Assembly (NCBI RefSeq): GCF_001423845.1
Contig: NZ_LMPM01000001.1
Span: 1,031,493-1,095,492, forward strand
Source of the DNA: Sphingomonas sp. Leaf357
GTDB lineage: Bacteria; Pseudomonadota; Alphaproteobacteria; Sphingomonadales; Sphingomonadaceae
Length of the DNA: 64,000 nucleotides
Direction of reading: 5' to 3'
Within the stretch, counting starts at the first letter, position 1. Every line of letters starts with the position of its first letter. The translations under genes were made by a program, and so were the position numbers. The notes under the pieces were generated by a model. The model saw only the letters and a list, made by a program, of their open reading frames with translations, was not told the origin of the DNA and searched no databases. Of this stretch, positions 1-9,735 are shown piece after piece.

Positions 1-1077
1 GTTATAGCCTTCATAGGCCATACGCAGACCCGATGCGCCGATCGGATGGCCGAAACATTTCAGGCCGCCATCGATCTGGCAAGGGATGCCGCCGTCCGCA
101 TCGTAGAAACCGTCGAGCACGTCCTTCGCCGCGCCGCCCTCGGGCGAGATGAACAAGTCCTCCATCGTCACGAATTCGGTGATCGAGAAACAGTCATGCA
201 CCTCGATCATCGAGAGTTGCTCGCGCGGATTGTCGATTCCCGCCTCGGCATAAGCCTTCTTTGCGGCATTGCGCGTGTTGCGCACATAGGATCCGTCCCA
301 GTCGGACATCGTCGTCTCGATGCCCGAGCTGATCGACAGCTGGATCGCTTTGATCGTGACCAGATCGCGCTTGCCTAGCGCACGGGCGATCTCGGGCGTG
401 GTGACGATCGCCGCCGCCGCGCCGTCCGATACGCCGCAACAATCGAACAGGCCAAGCGGCTCGGCGATCAGCGGCGCGTTGAGGATCGTCTCCATGCTCA
501 CCGCCTTGCGCAGATGCGCCTTGGGGCTGTGTTGGCCGTTCTGGTGACTTTTCCATGATATGTGCGCGATCGCCTGTTTCAGGTCCTCACGCGAGAGGCC
601 GTGTTTCGCGCGGTAGCCCGAAGCGAGCTGGGCGAAGCCGGCGGGGGCGGAACCGATCGGCATCCACAAATCGTTAAACGTGCCCTTGAACCCCGGCGGC
701 AGGCCGCCATAGCCGGTGTCCTTCAACTTCTCCGCGCCGATCGCCAGCGCGATATCGACCGCGCCCGACGCCACGGCATAGACCGCGCCGCGCAGGGCCT
801 CGGTGCCCGTCGCGCACATGTTCTCCAGCCGCGTGACAGGAATGCCGTCGAGCCTGAGCGCGGTGGAGGCGGGGATCGCGGAATTGCCGACATTGACCGC
901 ATCGAGCGCGGAGCCGTACCACGCCGCCTCGATCGCGCCACGCTCGATCCCCGCATCGGCGAGCGCTTCGTCGAACGCCTCGGCGAGCAGGGCGCCGGTG
1001 CCCGCGTCCCAGCGCTCGCCGAAGCGCGAACAGCCCATGCCGAGGATCGCCACGCGGTCCTTGATGCCCGATGCCAT
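1..1077 (-). CDS. Thiolase, SCP2/lipid-transfer type (3' end cut by window)
   Basis: Acetyl-CoA acetyltransferase-like protein, expected to cleave a 3-ketoacyl-CoA in the last step of a beta-oxidation-like route in the cytoplasm. 359 residues are visible from ATG at 1077 and the frame is open to the window edge. The nucleophile Cys is near residue 88 in RLENMCATGTEAL, and the late CFGHPIGASG motif lies close to the cut. The C-terminal CxG motif lies outside the window. It starts 2 nt after the stop of the HMG-CoA-synthase-like gene, so it is the third gene of a minus-strand operon SDR - HMGCS/OB - thiolase. Such HMGCS/OB plus SCP2-thiolase pairs are common in sterol and aromatic side-chain catabolism; the substrate here is unknown. 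Confidence 0.88.
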   Translation of the reverse strand, partial: MASGIKDRVAILGMGCSRFGERWDAGTGALLAEAFDEALADAGIERGAIEAAWYGSALDAVNVGNSAIPASTALRLDGIPVTRLENMCATGTEALRGAVYAVASGAVDIALAIGAEKLKDTGYGGLPPGFKGTFNDLWMPIGSAPAGFAQLASGYRAKHGLSREDLKQAIAHISWKSHQNGQHSPKAHLRKAVSMETILNAPLIAEPLGLFDCCGVSDGAAAAIVTTPEIARALGKRDLVTIKAIQLSISSGIETTMSDWDGSYVRNTRNAAKKAYAEAGIDNPREQLSMIEVHDCFSITEFVTMEDLFISPEGGAAKDVLDGFYDADGGIPCQIDGGLKCFGHPIGASGLRMAYEGYN

Positions 1078-1079
1078 CG

Positions 1080-2558
1080 TTATTGCTCCACCGCGGCGCG
1101 CAGCGGCGTCGCCTTCCAGAAATACCGGTTGATGCCGCGCACCCGATCACGATCCTTGATCCGGAACACCATCTTGAGCGGCGTGCCCACCTCCAGCTCT
1201 TCCGCCGCGGCATCGACGATCTCCATCATCAGCCGCGCGCCTATATCGAACTGCACGAAGCCGACCGCCAGCGGCGGCGCCGGATGATAGGATAGCCAGT
1301 CCGACGTGATCGTGAAGATGCGCGCAGGCTCGTCCGCCAGCGCCAGCGGGGCGAGCGCCGATGCGGGCGCGTTGCACGCCGGATTGACGCAATATTCGAG
1401 CACTGGAAATTGCGGGGTGTCGCAGCGCGTGCAACGCCCGCCGGTAAACGCGTCGAGCTGATCGGCATTCCGATATTGCTCGGTCATGATCGCCTTGATC
1501 GTCTTTTCGCCGCGCATCCCCCAGTCGAGCGCGATCTGGTCGTAGAAGGATAGGAGGCGCAGGTAATCGCCCGTTTCGTTGCGGTCGGCGATCGCGGCGG
1601 TGACGCCACGCGCCGGCGTATAGGTGGCGCACGCTTCGGTCGCCTCGAATACCAAGGCGTCGGCACCCTGGCCGAACCCGATCATCAGGATGCGTTGTCC
1701 CGGGCGGCAACGTTCGAGTGCCGCGCACAGCATCAGGAACCCTTGCGCGACGCCGCAATAGCCGACATCGCGCTCGAATCCGTCGATGATCGTCCCGGCG
1801 AAACCGATCTGTTTGGCGACCGCCGCGACCACGGCTTTCACGGCCGAGGGAAAGACCAGGAAATCGATCGCCGCGATTCCGACGCCGGCATCGTCGAGCG
1901 CGGCGGTAACGGTCGGCGGCACGATCTTCACATAGCCTTCGTCGCGCACCCAGCGTTCTTCCCAGCCGTAATCGACCGCGTGGTCGGCGGCGCGAAACCG
2001 ATCGACGAAATGTGCCGATCGCGATGCGCCGCCGAGCAGGTGCGCGATCACGCCCTCGCTGCCCAGTTTCAGCGCCGCGGCGCCCGCGCCCGAGTTCAGT
2101 TCAGCGAGGCTGGCCGGCGCGGCGACGGGGCGTTCGGCGGCGATGACCAGCGCGTCGCCGTCCGCCGCGGCGAGCGTCTGACGCAGAGCGGTGGTCGCCG
2201 CGCGCTGCGATCCCGCAGCATTGGCCGCGACGATATCGTCGGCAAGCCCGAGTGCGGCACCGACGATCACCGCGTTGGACAGATCGGCATAGGGAAAGGT
2301 GGTCGAGGCGAGCTGGATCGAGGAGATCGCGCCGCGATCGTTGTCGCCCAACGCCGCACGTCCCGCCTCGACCGCCATCGTGACGGCATCTTCATCCCAG
2401 CTCGCAAAGGCGCGAAAGCCCTTGGCCGCGGCGCTCAGGCCGGGGTTCATCCACCGATGTGCCGCGGCAATCGCCTGGCGGTCGAGGCGCAGACGCGGGA
2501 TATAGGCACCGAAACCGACGATACCGTAGTGCTGCTGTTGTGGTTCACGATCGGTCAT
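1080..2558 (-). CDS. HMG-CoA synthase-like protein with Zn-ribbon and OB-fold (DUF35) tail
   Basis: About 492 aa. Residues 10-330 resemble the thiolase-fold HMG-CoA synthase family. A rubredoxin-like Zn ribbon follows (GGRCTRCDTPQFP, then CVNPACNAP), then a DUF35-type OB fold. The start at 2558 is chosen because its ATG overlaps the TGA of the upstream SDR (ATGA), implying translational coupling; longer in-frame starts (2570, 2657) lie inside that SDR. Where thiolase-fold enzymes normally carry the nucleophile Cys the sequence reads AANAAGSQRAATTAL (about residue 115), with no Cys. It may therefore be a non-catalytic or acyl-CoA-binding partner of the adjacent thiolase (inference). Confidence 0.85.
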   Translation of the reverse strand: MTDREPQQQHYGIVGFGAYIPRLRLDRQAIAAAHRWMNPGLSAAAKGFRAFASWDEDAVTMAVEAGRAALGDNDRGAISSIQLASTTFPYADLSNAVIVGAALGLADDIVAANAAGSQRAATTALRQTLAAADGDALVIAAERPVAAPASLAELNSGAGAAALKLGSEGVIAHLLGGASRSAHFVDRFRAADHAVDYGWEERWVRDEGYVKIVPPTVTAALDDAGVGIAAIDFLVFPSAVKAVVAAVAKQIGFAGTIIDGFERDVGYCGVAQGFLMLCAALERCRPGQRILMIGFGQGADALVFEATEACATYTPARGVTAAIADRNETGDYLRLLSFYDQIALDWGMRGEKTIKAIMTEQYRNADQLDAFTGGRCTRCDTPQFPVLEYCVNPACNAPASALAPLALADEPARIFTITSDWLSYHPAPPLAVGFVQFDIGARLMMEIVDAAAEELEVGTPLKMVFRIKDRDRVRGINRYFWKATPLRAAVEQ

Positions 2559-3460
2559 ACGGGATTCCATGAAAACACCTCGCCCGAGCGGACGGGAGGC
2601 GGCATATCCGGCGCCATCGCGCGAAACGCGCGGTCGAGGACGGTCTCCGCCCGCCACCCGTCGCCATCGTGCATCGTGCGGACCGGCCGGTTCTTGCCGA
2701 ACAGATAGATTTCGTTGTTGCGCACGCCGAACACCTGGCCATTGATCTCGCGCGCGCCGTCCGACAGCAGCGCCACGGCGACCGGCGCGATGCGATCGGC
2801 GGCCATGCGCCGCAATCCCGCGACACGCGCCTGTTGTGCGGGCGTATCGGTCGGGATCGTCGCCACCATTCGCGTCCAGGCGAATGGCGCGATGCAGTTC
2901 GAGACCACGCCGAAGCGCGCCATATCGAGCGAAATCGCCGTCGACAGGCCGACGACGCCGAGCTTCGCCGCGATATAATTGGCCTGGCCCATATTGCCGA
3001 TCAGCGCTGACGTTGAGGTCATGTGCAGATAGGCGCCCGACCCCTGCGTCTTGAAATGCGGCGCGGCCGCGCGGCTGACATAGAAGGGGCCGCGCAGGTT
3101 GACGTCGATCACCGCATCGAAATCGGCCGGATCGAGCTTGTGAAACAAGGCATCGCGCAGGATGCCGGCATTGTTGACCACGCCGTCGATGCGCCCGAAC
3201 GTATCCATCGCACAGCCCACGATCCGTTGTGCCGATGCCCAGTGCGCCACGTTGTCATTGTTCGCGACGGCCATACCCCCTGCGGCACGGATTGCGCGGA
3301 CCGTATCGTCGGCGGGCGAGTCGCCGGCATCGGCGCCGTCGGGCGCTACGCCGAGATCGTTGACCACCACGCAGGCACCCGCCGCGGCGGCGGCGAGCGC
3401 GATCTCGCGTCCCACGCCGCGCCCCGCGCCGGTGACGATGATGGCCTTGTTCAGCAGCAT
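2555..3460 (-). CDS. SDR family oxidoreductase (3-hydroxyacyl-CoA dehydrogenase-like)
   Basis: 301-aa short-chain dehydrogenase, likely oxidising a 3-hydroxyacyl-CoA with NAD(P). The TGAGRGVG nucleotide-binding motif is at residues 10-17, followed by VVVNDLG (the Asp fits NAD preference), the NNAG motif, and the Ser/Tyr/Lys triad in STSALIGN and YIAAK. The long C-terminal part resembles the dehydrogenase domain of multifunctional enzyme type 2. It is the first gene of the minus-strand operon leading to the HMGCS-like protein and thiolase, and it is divergent from a paralogous SDR at 3567 across a 106-nt shared promoter region. Confidence 0.9.
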   Translation of the reverse strand: MLLNKAIIVTGAGRGVGREIALAAAAAGACVVVNDLGVAPDGADAGDSPADDTVRAIRAAGGMAVANNDNVAHWASAQRIVGCAMDTFGRIDGVVNNAGILRDALFHKLDPADFDAVIDVNLRGPFYVSRAAAPHFKTQGSGAYLHMTSTSALIGNMGQANYIAAKLGVVGLSTAISLDMARFGVVSNCIAPFAWTRMVATIPTDTPAQQARVAGLRRMAADRIAPVAVALLSDGAREINGQVFGVRNNEIYLFGKNRPVRTMHDGDGWRAETVLDRAFRAMAPDMPPPVRSGEVFSWNPV

Positions 3461-3566
3461 TCTCTCTCCCGCCCATGCTTGGCGTTGTCATTCGCCACAA
3501 GCACGGTATAGATATTGATAGTTCGCATGCGAACGATGCGCTACTGTTTTTTTTGGGAGAGGTCTA
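3461..3566. promoter_or_regulatory. Divergent promoter region with a perfect 14-bp palindrome
   Basis: 106 nt between the starts of two divergent SDR genes. It contains GTTCGCATGCGAAC at 3521-3534, a perfect inverted repeat flanked by AT-rich sequence (GGTATAGATATTGATA). Size and position fit a dimeric MarR-type operator, and a MarR gene is encoded just downstream at 4510. That it binds this regulator is inference. Confidence 0.55.
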
Positions 3567-4466
3567 TTGGGTATCTGCGACGGCAGGGTGGCGATCATCA
3601 CCGGGGCGGGGCGCGGCGTGGGGCGGGCCTATGCCGAAATGCTTGCCAGTCAGGGAGCCTCGGTGGTCGTCAACGACCTGGGATCGGCGCCCAACGGTGC
3701 GGCGCTGGACGAGACGCCGGCGCACGAAACCGTCGCGGCGATTCGCGCCGCCGGCGGGCAGGCGATCGTCGATACGGCGGACGTATCGGACTGGACGGGC
3801 GCGCGCGAGATGATCGAGCGCGCGGTGAGCACGTTCGGCCGGCTCGATATCCTGGTCAACAATGCCGGCATCCTGCGCGATCGCATGCTGGTCAACATGT
3901 CCGAAGAGGATTGGGACAGCGTGATCAAGGTGCATCTGAAAGGCACCTTCGCGCCGACGCACCATGCGGCGAATTACTGGCGGCTGAAGAGCAAGGCCGG
4001 CGAGGCGGTGGATGCGCGAATCATCAACACCACGTCGCATTCGGCGATCTTCGGCAATATCGGCCAGGCGAACTATGCTGCGGCGAAGGGCGGCATCGCC
4101 GCCTTCACGATCGTCGTGGCGCGCGAGCTTAAACGGATCGGCGTGACGGTCAACGCGATCGCGCCGCGCGCCAACACGCGGATGACGGAGGGCCTGCGCG
4201 AGTGGACCGACGAGGAGCGTATCCGGCGCAGCCCGGAATGGATCGCCGCCTTGGTCACCTGGCTCGCCAGCCCGCAATCCGCCGCGGTCAGCGGGCGGGT
4301 GTTCGAGGCGTGGGGGTACGGCTACGGTGTCGCCGAAGGCTGGCAGCACGGACCGAGCACCGAGGCATCGCGCGACCCCGCCGAGATCGGCCCGGGCATC
4401 GCCGAGATACTGCAGCAGGCGCGCGCCAATGCCGGGATCGACCGCGACACCTGGCTCGACCCGTAA
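3567..4466 (+). CDS. SDR family oxidoreductase
   Basis: 299-aa short-chain dehydrogenase paralogous to the divergent SDR: TGAGRGVG, VVVNDLG, NNAG and the catalytic set SHSAIFGN and YAAAK. It starts at a TTG codon, chosen because GGGAGAGG lies just upstream and no ATG or GTG gives a better-placed start. It is followed 43 nt later by the MarR gene in the same direction. A role as 3-hydroxyacyl-CoA dehydrogenase in the same pathway is likely but unproven. The C-terminal part (about residues 230-299) departs from classical 250-aa SDRs, as in its paralogue. Confidence 0.87.
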   Translation: MGICDGRVAIITGAGRGVGRAYAEMLASQGASVVVNDLGSAPNGAALDETPAHETVAAIRAAGGQAIVDTADVSDWTGAREMIERAVSTFGRLDILVNNAGILRDRMLVNMSEEDWDSVIKVHLKGTFAPTHHAANYWRLKSKAGEAVDARIINTTSHSAIFGNIGQANYAAAKGGIAAFTIVVARELKRIGVTVNAIAPRANTRMTEGLREWTDEERIRRSPEWIAALVTWLASPQSAAVSGRVFEAWGYGYGVAEGWQHGPSTEASRDPAEIGPGIAEILQQARANAGIDRDTWLDP

Positions 4467-4509
4467 GCCGCGCCTATTGAATCGACGATCAGCAGAGGAG
4501 AGATACGTC

Positions 4510-5064
4510 ATGGCCAAGGGCTCGGCGCGCGCGCGGTTCAACTTTCTGGTGCACGATGTCTCGCGCATGCGGCGCACCCTGTTCGATCAGGCGCTGAAGC
4601 CGTTCGGCATCACGCGCGCGCAATGGTGGGCGCTAGGCAACATCTCGCGCTATTCGCAATCGGGTGTCGTCCAGACCGAGCTGGCGCAATTGCTCGACAC
4701 CGGCAAGGTCAGTGCCGGCAATTTGATCGACCGGCTGGAGGAAGCGGGGCTGGCGCGGCGCGTGGCCGACACGGTTGATCGGCGGATCAAGCGCGTGTTC
4801 ATCACCGATTCCGGTTTCGAGATGCTCGATCGCATCGCCCTGGTCGGGTCCGAACTGGACAAGGTGCTGTTCGCCGGGGCGGCCGATGCCGAACTGGTCG
4901 CGGCGGCGCAGCTGCTCGAACTGGTCAAAGTCAATATCAAGCGTGCGCTGGCCGGTCCGCTCCCGCCGCTGCCGAGCATCGCCAGCGGTCCCGCGTCGCG
5001 AGCGAAGCGCGCGCGGCCGGCCGAGGCGCGGGGCGCGCCGGTCAACCGACAGGAAACACCATGA
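4510..5064 (+). CDS. MarR family transcriptional regulator
   Basis: 184 aa. The ATG at 4510 is preceded by GAGGAGAG and excludes an upstream in-frame extension. Winged helix-turn-helix: ELAQLLDTGKVSAGNLIDRL is the recognition region and the wing contains DRRIKRV. A basic, low-complexity tail follows after residue 160. It is strongly similar to the second MarR at 19599-20204 (both share FLVHDVSR, RRTLFDQ and the wing), so the two may recognise related operators. The stop overlaps the start of the BKACE gene (ATGA). Probably an autoregulating repressor of the divergent operons, with a CoA thioester or acid as effector (inference). Confidence 0.88.
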   Translation: MAKGSARARFNFLVHDVSRMRRTLFDQALKPFGITRAQWWALGNISRYSQSGVVQTELAQLLDTGKVSAGNLIDRLEEAGLARRVADTVDRRIKRVFITDSGFEMLDRIALVGSELDKVLFAGAADAELVAAAQLLELVKVNIKRALAGPLPPLPSIASGPASRAKRARPAEARGAPVNRQETP

Positions 5065-5984
5065 CCAAGATCATCATCACCTGCGCCGTCACCGGATCGA
5101 TCCATACGCCATCGATGTCGCCGCATCTGCCGGTGACGGCGCGGGAGATCGCCGATGCCGCGCTCGGCGCGGCGGAAGCGGGCGCGGCGATCGTCCACCT
5201 GCACGCGCGTGACCCGATCGACGGCCGGCCCGATCAGCGCCCGGAAGCGTTCGCGCCGTTCCTGCAGGTAATCAAGCAATCATCCGACGTGGTGGTCAAC
5301 CTGACGACCGGCGGCTCGCCCTATATGCCGGTCGAGGAGCGCGTGCGGCCGGCGGCGGTGTGGAAGCCGGAAGTCGCCAGCCTCAACATGGGCAGCATGA
5401 ATTTCGGACTGTTCCCGATGCTCAAGCGCTACACCGACTTCAAGCACGACTGGGAACCGGCAATGCTGGAGGGGAGCCACGATCTCGTCTTCCGCAACAG
5501 TTTCAAGGACATCCGGTACGCGCTGGAAACGTTGAACGAAACGGGCACGCGCTACGAATTCGAATGCTACGACACCAGCCACCTGCACAATCTGCACTAT
5601 TTCTGGCGCGAGGGGCTCGTGCGGGCGCCGCTGTTCATCCAGACGGTGTTCGGCCTGCTCGGCGGGATCGGCGCGCACCCGGAAGAGGTGCTGCACATGA
5701 AACGCACCGCCGACCGGCTGTTCGGCGACGCCTATCACTGGTCGGTATTGGGCGCCGGGGCGAGCCAGATGGGTATCGCGGCGATGGGCGCGGCGATGGG
5801 CGGTCACGTCCGCGTCGGGCTGGAGGATTCGCTGTGGCTGGGCAAGGGCAGGCTGGCGGAGAGCAACGCCAGCCAGGTGCGGCAGGTGCGCCGGATCGTC
5901 GAGGGGCTGGGGCTGGAGGTCGCGACGCCCGACGAGGCGCGCGCGATCCTGGCGTTGAAGGGCGCTGACCGAGTGGGGTTTTAG
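5061..5984 (+). CDS. BKACE-family 3-keto acid cleavage enzyme (DUF849)
   Basis: 307 aa, full family length. BKACE enzymes condense a beta-keto acid with acetyl-CoA and release acetoacetate and a new acyl-CoA, using a divalent metal. The metal-binding HLH of IVHLHARDP is at residues 46-48, and the VVNLTTGGSP segment follows. The TIM-barrel domain is complete. The start overlaps the MarR stop by ATGA, so the genes are translationally coupled. In this cluster it would recycle a keto acid into the CoA pool; the specific keto acid is not deducible. Confidence 0.9.
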   Translation: MTKIIITCAVTGSIHTPSMSPHLPVTAREIADAALGAAEAGAAIVHLHARDPIDGRPDQRPEAFAPFLQVIKQSSDVVVNLTTGGSPYMPVEERVRPAAVWKPEVASLNMGSMNFGLFPMLKRYTDFKHDWEPAMLEGSHDLVFRNSFKDIRYALETLNETGTRYEFECYDTSHLHNLHYFWREGLVRAPLFIQTVFGLLGGIGAHPEEVLHMKRTADRLFGDAYHWSVLGAGASQMGIAAMGAAMGGHVRVGLEDSLWLGKGRLAESNASQVRQVRRIVEGLGLEVATPDEARAILALKGADRVGF

Positions 5985-6007
5985 GGTAGCTTGGAGCCAA
6001 TACTGGC

Positions 6008-6099
6008 ACCCTCATCCTTCGCCGGCTTCGGCGTCTTTTCCCTCTCCCAATGGGAGAGGGAAGGGGCCCGCCCGAGGTAGTCGGGTGGGAAGGGTGAGG
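6008..6099. repeat. REP-like intergenic palindrome with terminator-like hairpin
   Basis: Between convergent genes. The core is CCCTCTCCCA-A-TGGGAGAGGG (6040-6060). Outer arms ACCCTCATCC at 6008 and GGGTGAGGG near 6090 also pair, so the whole segment can fold into a long hairpin. The layout resembles dispersed REP-type palindromes found between convergent genes in high-GC bacteria; it could terminate both flanking operons. Confidence 0.55.
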
Positions 6100-6119
6100 G
6101 CGTTCGTGTAAAGACGACC

Positions 6120-8304
<2,185 letters not shown>

Positions 8305-8305
8305 G

Positions 8306-9175
8306 TCAGGCTCCTTGCGTGGCGAGCATCCGCCGCGCCGCTTTGAGATGGGGCAGATCGTACATCCGCCCGTCGATGCCGAGCGCGCCGGCTTCCGGCC
8401 GGGCGGCGAACGCGGCGACGATGCGGCGGGCGACGTCCAGTTCCTCGTCCGATGGCGAGAAGCAGCGATTGATCGTCGACACCTGATCAGGGTGAATCGC
8501 GATGCGCCCGACGAACCCGTCGCGGCGCGATTCCGCGCAGGATCGGTCGAGCCCCGCCGTATCGCGATAGTCGCCGAACAAAGTGTCGATCGGCGCGACC
8601 CCCGCCGCCGCCGCGGCGAACAGGCATGACGTGCGCGCCTGCCGATAGGGTGCGGTCCATGCCCCGCCCGCCTCCTGATTGGCGCTGGCACCGATCGCCG
8701 CGGACAGATCCTCCGCCCCCCAAGTGAGCGACACGAGACGCGCGGGCGGATCGCCGTAGCCGCCGAGCGCGAACATCGCCGCCGGCGTCTCGGTCGCCAC
8801 GACGATCAGCTTGATCCGCCCAGTCGGTATCCCGGCGGCCCATTCGAGCGCATCGAGATAATGCGATACCCGCAGTGCATCCGCGACGCCGTTGGCCTTG
8901 GGCAGCATGATGCCGTCCAGCCCTGGCCTGACCGTCGCGACCAGATCGTCGAGCGTCAGGCCGGTGTCGAGCGCGTTGACGCGCACGAACAGCGCGGCCG
9001 CGTGCGATGGGCCGTCGTCGATCGCCTCCGCCACCATCGCGCGCGCTGCCGTCTTGCGATCCGGCGCGACGGCGTCTTCCAGGTCGAGGATCAGCACGTC
9101 GGACCCGGCATTTCGCGCGCGGGTGAGCTTGCGCGCGCTGTCGCCGGGCACGAACAGCCAGGACCGCATCCTCAC
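8306..9175 (-). CDS. CitE-like CoA ester lyase (HpcH/HpaI aldolase family)
   Basis: 289 aa. Mg-dependent TIM-barrel lyases of this family cleave or form beta-hydroxyacyl-CoA esters such as malyl-, citramalyl- or beta-methylmalyl-CoA. The N-terminal SWLFVPGDS, the DLEDAV metal motif and the LIVVATETPAAMF segment are present. The start overlaps the stop of the MaoC gene (ATGA). The combination of a MaoC hydratase and a CitE-like lyase recalls the mesaconyl-CoA or itaconyl-CoA hydratase/lyase pairs, so this operon may split a branched C5-type dicarboxyl-CoA (inference). Confidence 0.88.
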   Translation of the reverse strand: MRMRSWLFVPGDSARKLTRARNAGSDVLILDLEDAVAPDRKTAARAMVAEAIDDGPSHAAALFVRVNALDTGLTLDDLVATVRPGLDGIMLPKANGVADALRVSHYLDALEWAAGIPTGRIKLIVVATETPAAMFALGGYGDPPARLVSLTWGAEDLSAAIGASANQEAGGAWTAPYRQARTSCLFAAAAAGVAPIDTLFGDYRDTAGLDRSCAESRRDGFVGRIAIHPDQVSTINRCFSPSDEELDVARRIVAAFAARPEAGALGIDGRMYDLPHLKAARRMLATQGA

Positions 9176-9624
9176 GCGGGTCGCGCCAGCATCAGCGCGG
9201 CGCGCGTCGTGCGGCAGACGACGGCGTCGTGCTGGTTCAACCCGACATGTTCGAACGTGACGATGCCCTGCCCAGGGCGCGACGCCGACGCGCGTAATGC
9301 CTTAACCTCGGTCCGCGCGCGGATCGTGTCGCCCGCGAATGCCGGCGTGGGGAACACCGTATCGGTCATGCCGAGATTGGCGACGGTCGTGCCGAAGGTC
9401 GTGTCCTGCACCGACAGGCCGATCACGAGCCCGAGCGTGAAGATCGAGTTGATCAACGGTCGCCCGAATTCCGTGGTCGCGGCATAGGCATGATCGATAT
9501 GGATCGCGGCCGGATTGTAGGTCAGCGCGGAAAACAGCGTGTTGTCCATGTCGGTGACGGTGCGGCGGATTTCGTGCACGAACATGCGGCCGACCTCGAA
9601 CTCGCTGAACCAAAGTCCCGCCAC
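9172..9624 (-). CDS. MaoC family (R)-specific enoyl-CoA hydratase
   Basis: 150-aa single hot-dog domain hydratase. The catalytic-type segment YNPAAIHIDHAYA carries the conserved His and Asp of MaoC hydratases. First gene of the minus operon MaoC - CitE - ACAD - NPD. Likely adds water to a 2-enoyl-CoA such as a mesaconyl- or itaconyl-type ester. A divergent aldehyde dehydrogenase begins 111 nt away, and the intervening region contains a conserved element (9693-9726). Confidence 0.88.
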   Translation of the reverse strand: MAGLWFSEFEVGRMFVHEIRRTVTDMDNTLFSALTYNPAAIHIDHAYAATTEFGRPLINSIFTLGLVIGLSVQDTTFGTTVANLGMTDTVFPTPAFAGDTIRARTEVKALRASASRPGQGIVTFEHVGLNQHDAVVCRTTRAALMLARPA

Positions 9625-9692
9625 CCTTACTCTCCTGTATATCTCATATAGCCTCTTGAACCCGATCTAGCGGCACGCGATATAAGTATGCA

Positions 9693-9726
9693 AGCATATC
9701 ATGCAGAATATTACGATATCGATGGG
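9693..9726 (+). promoter_or_regulatory. Candidate operator shared with 22138-22171
   Basis: AGCATATCAT, 13 nt, then ATATCGATGGG. The same two blocks with the same 13-nt spacing occur at 22138-22171 upstream of the SDR/ADH/PQQ-ADH operon. Here it lies in the divergent promoter between the MaoC operon and the aldehyde dehydrogenase, ending 9 nt before the aldehyde dehydrogenase ATG. TATGC-AA-GCATA overlaps the left block. Probably binding site(s) for a common regulator of the cluster; which one is inference. Confidence 0.5.
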
Positions 9727-9735
9727 GAGAGTTTG

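Noticed and set aside
1695..2708. 337-codon open frame antisense to the HMGCS-like gene
   Set aside because: Arg/Asp/Gly-rich low-complexity translation typical of antisense frames in GC-rich DNA; the opposite strand has a clear family match.
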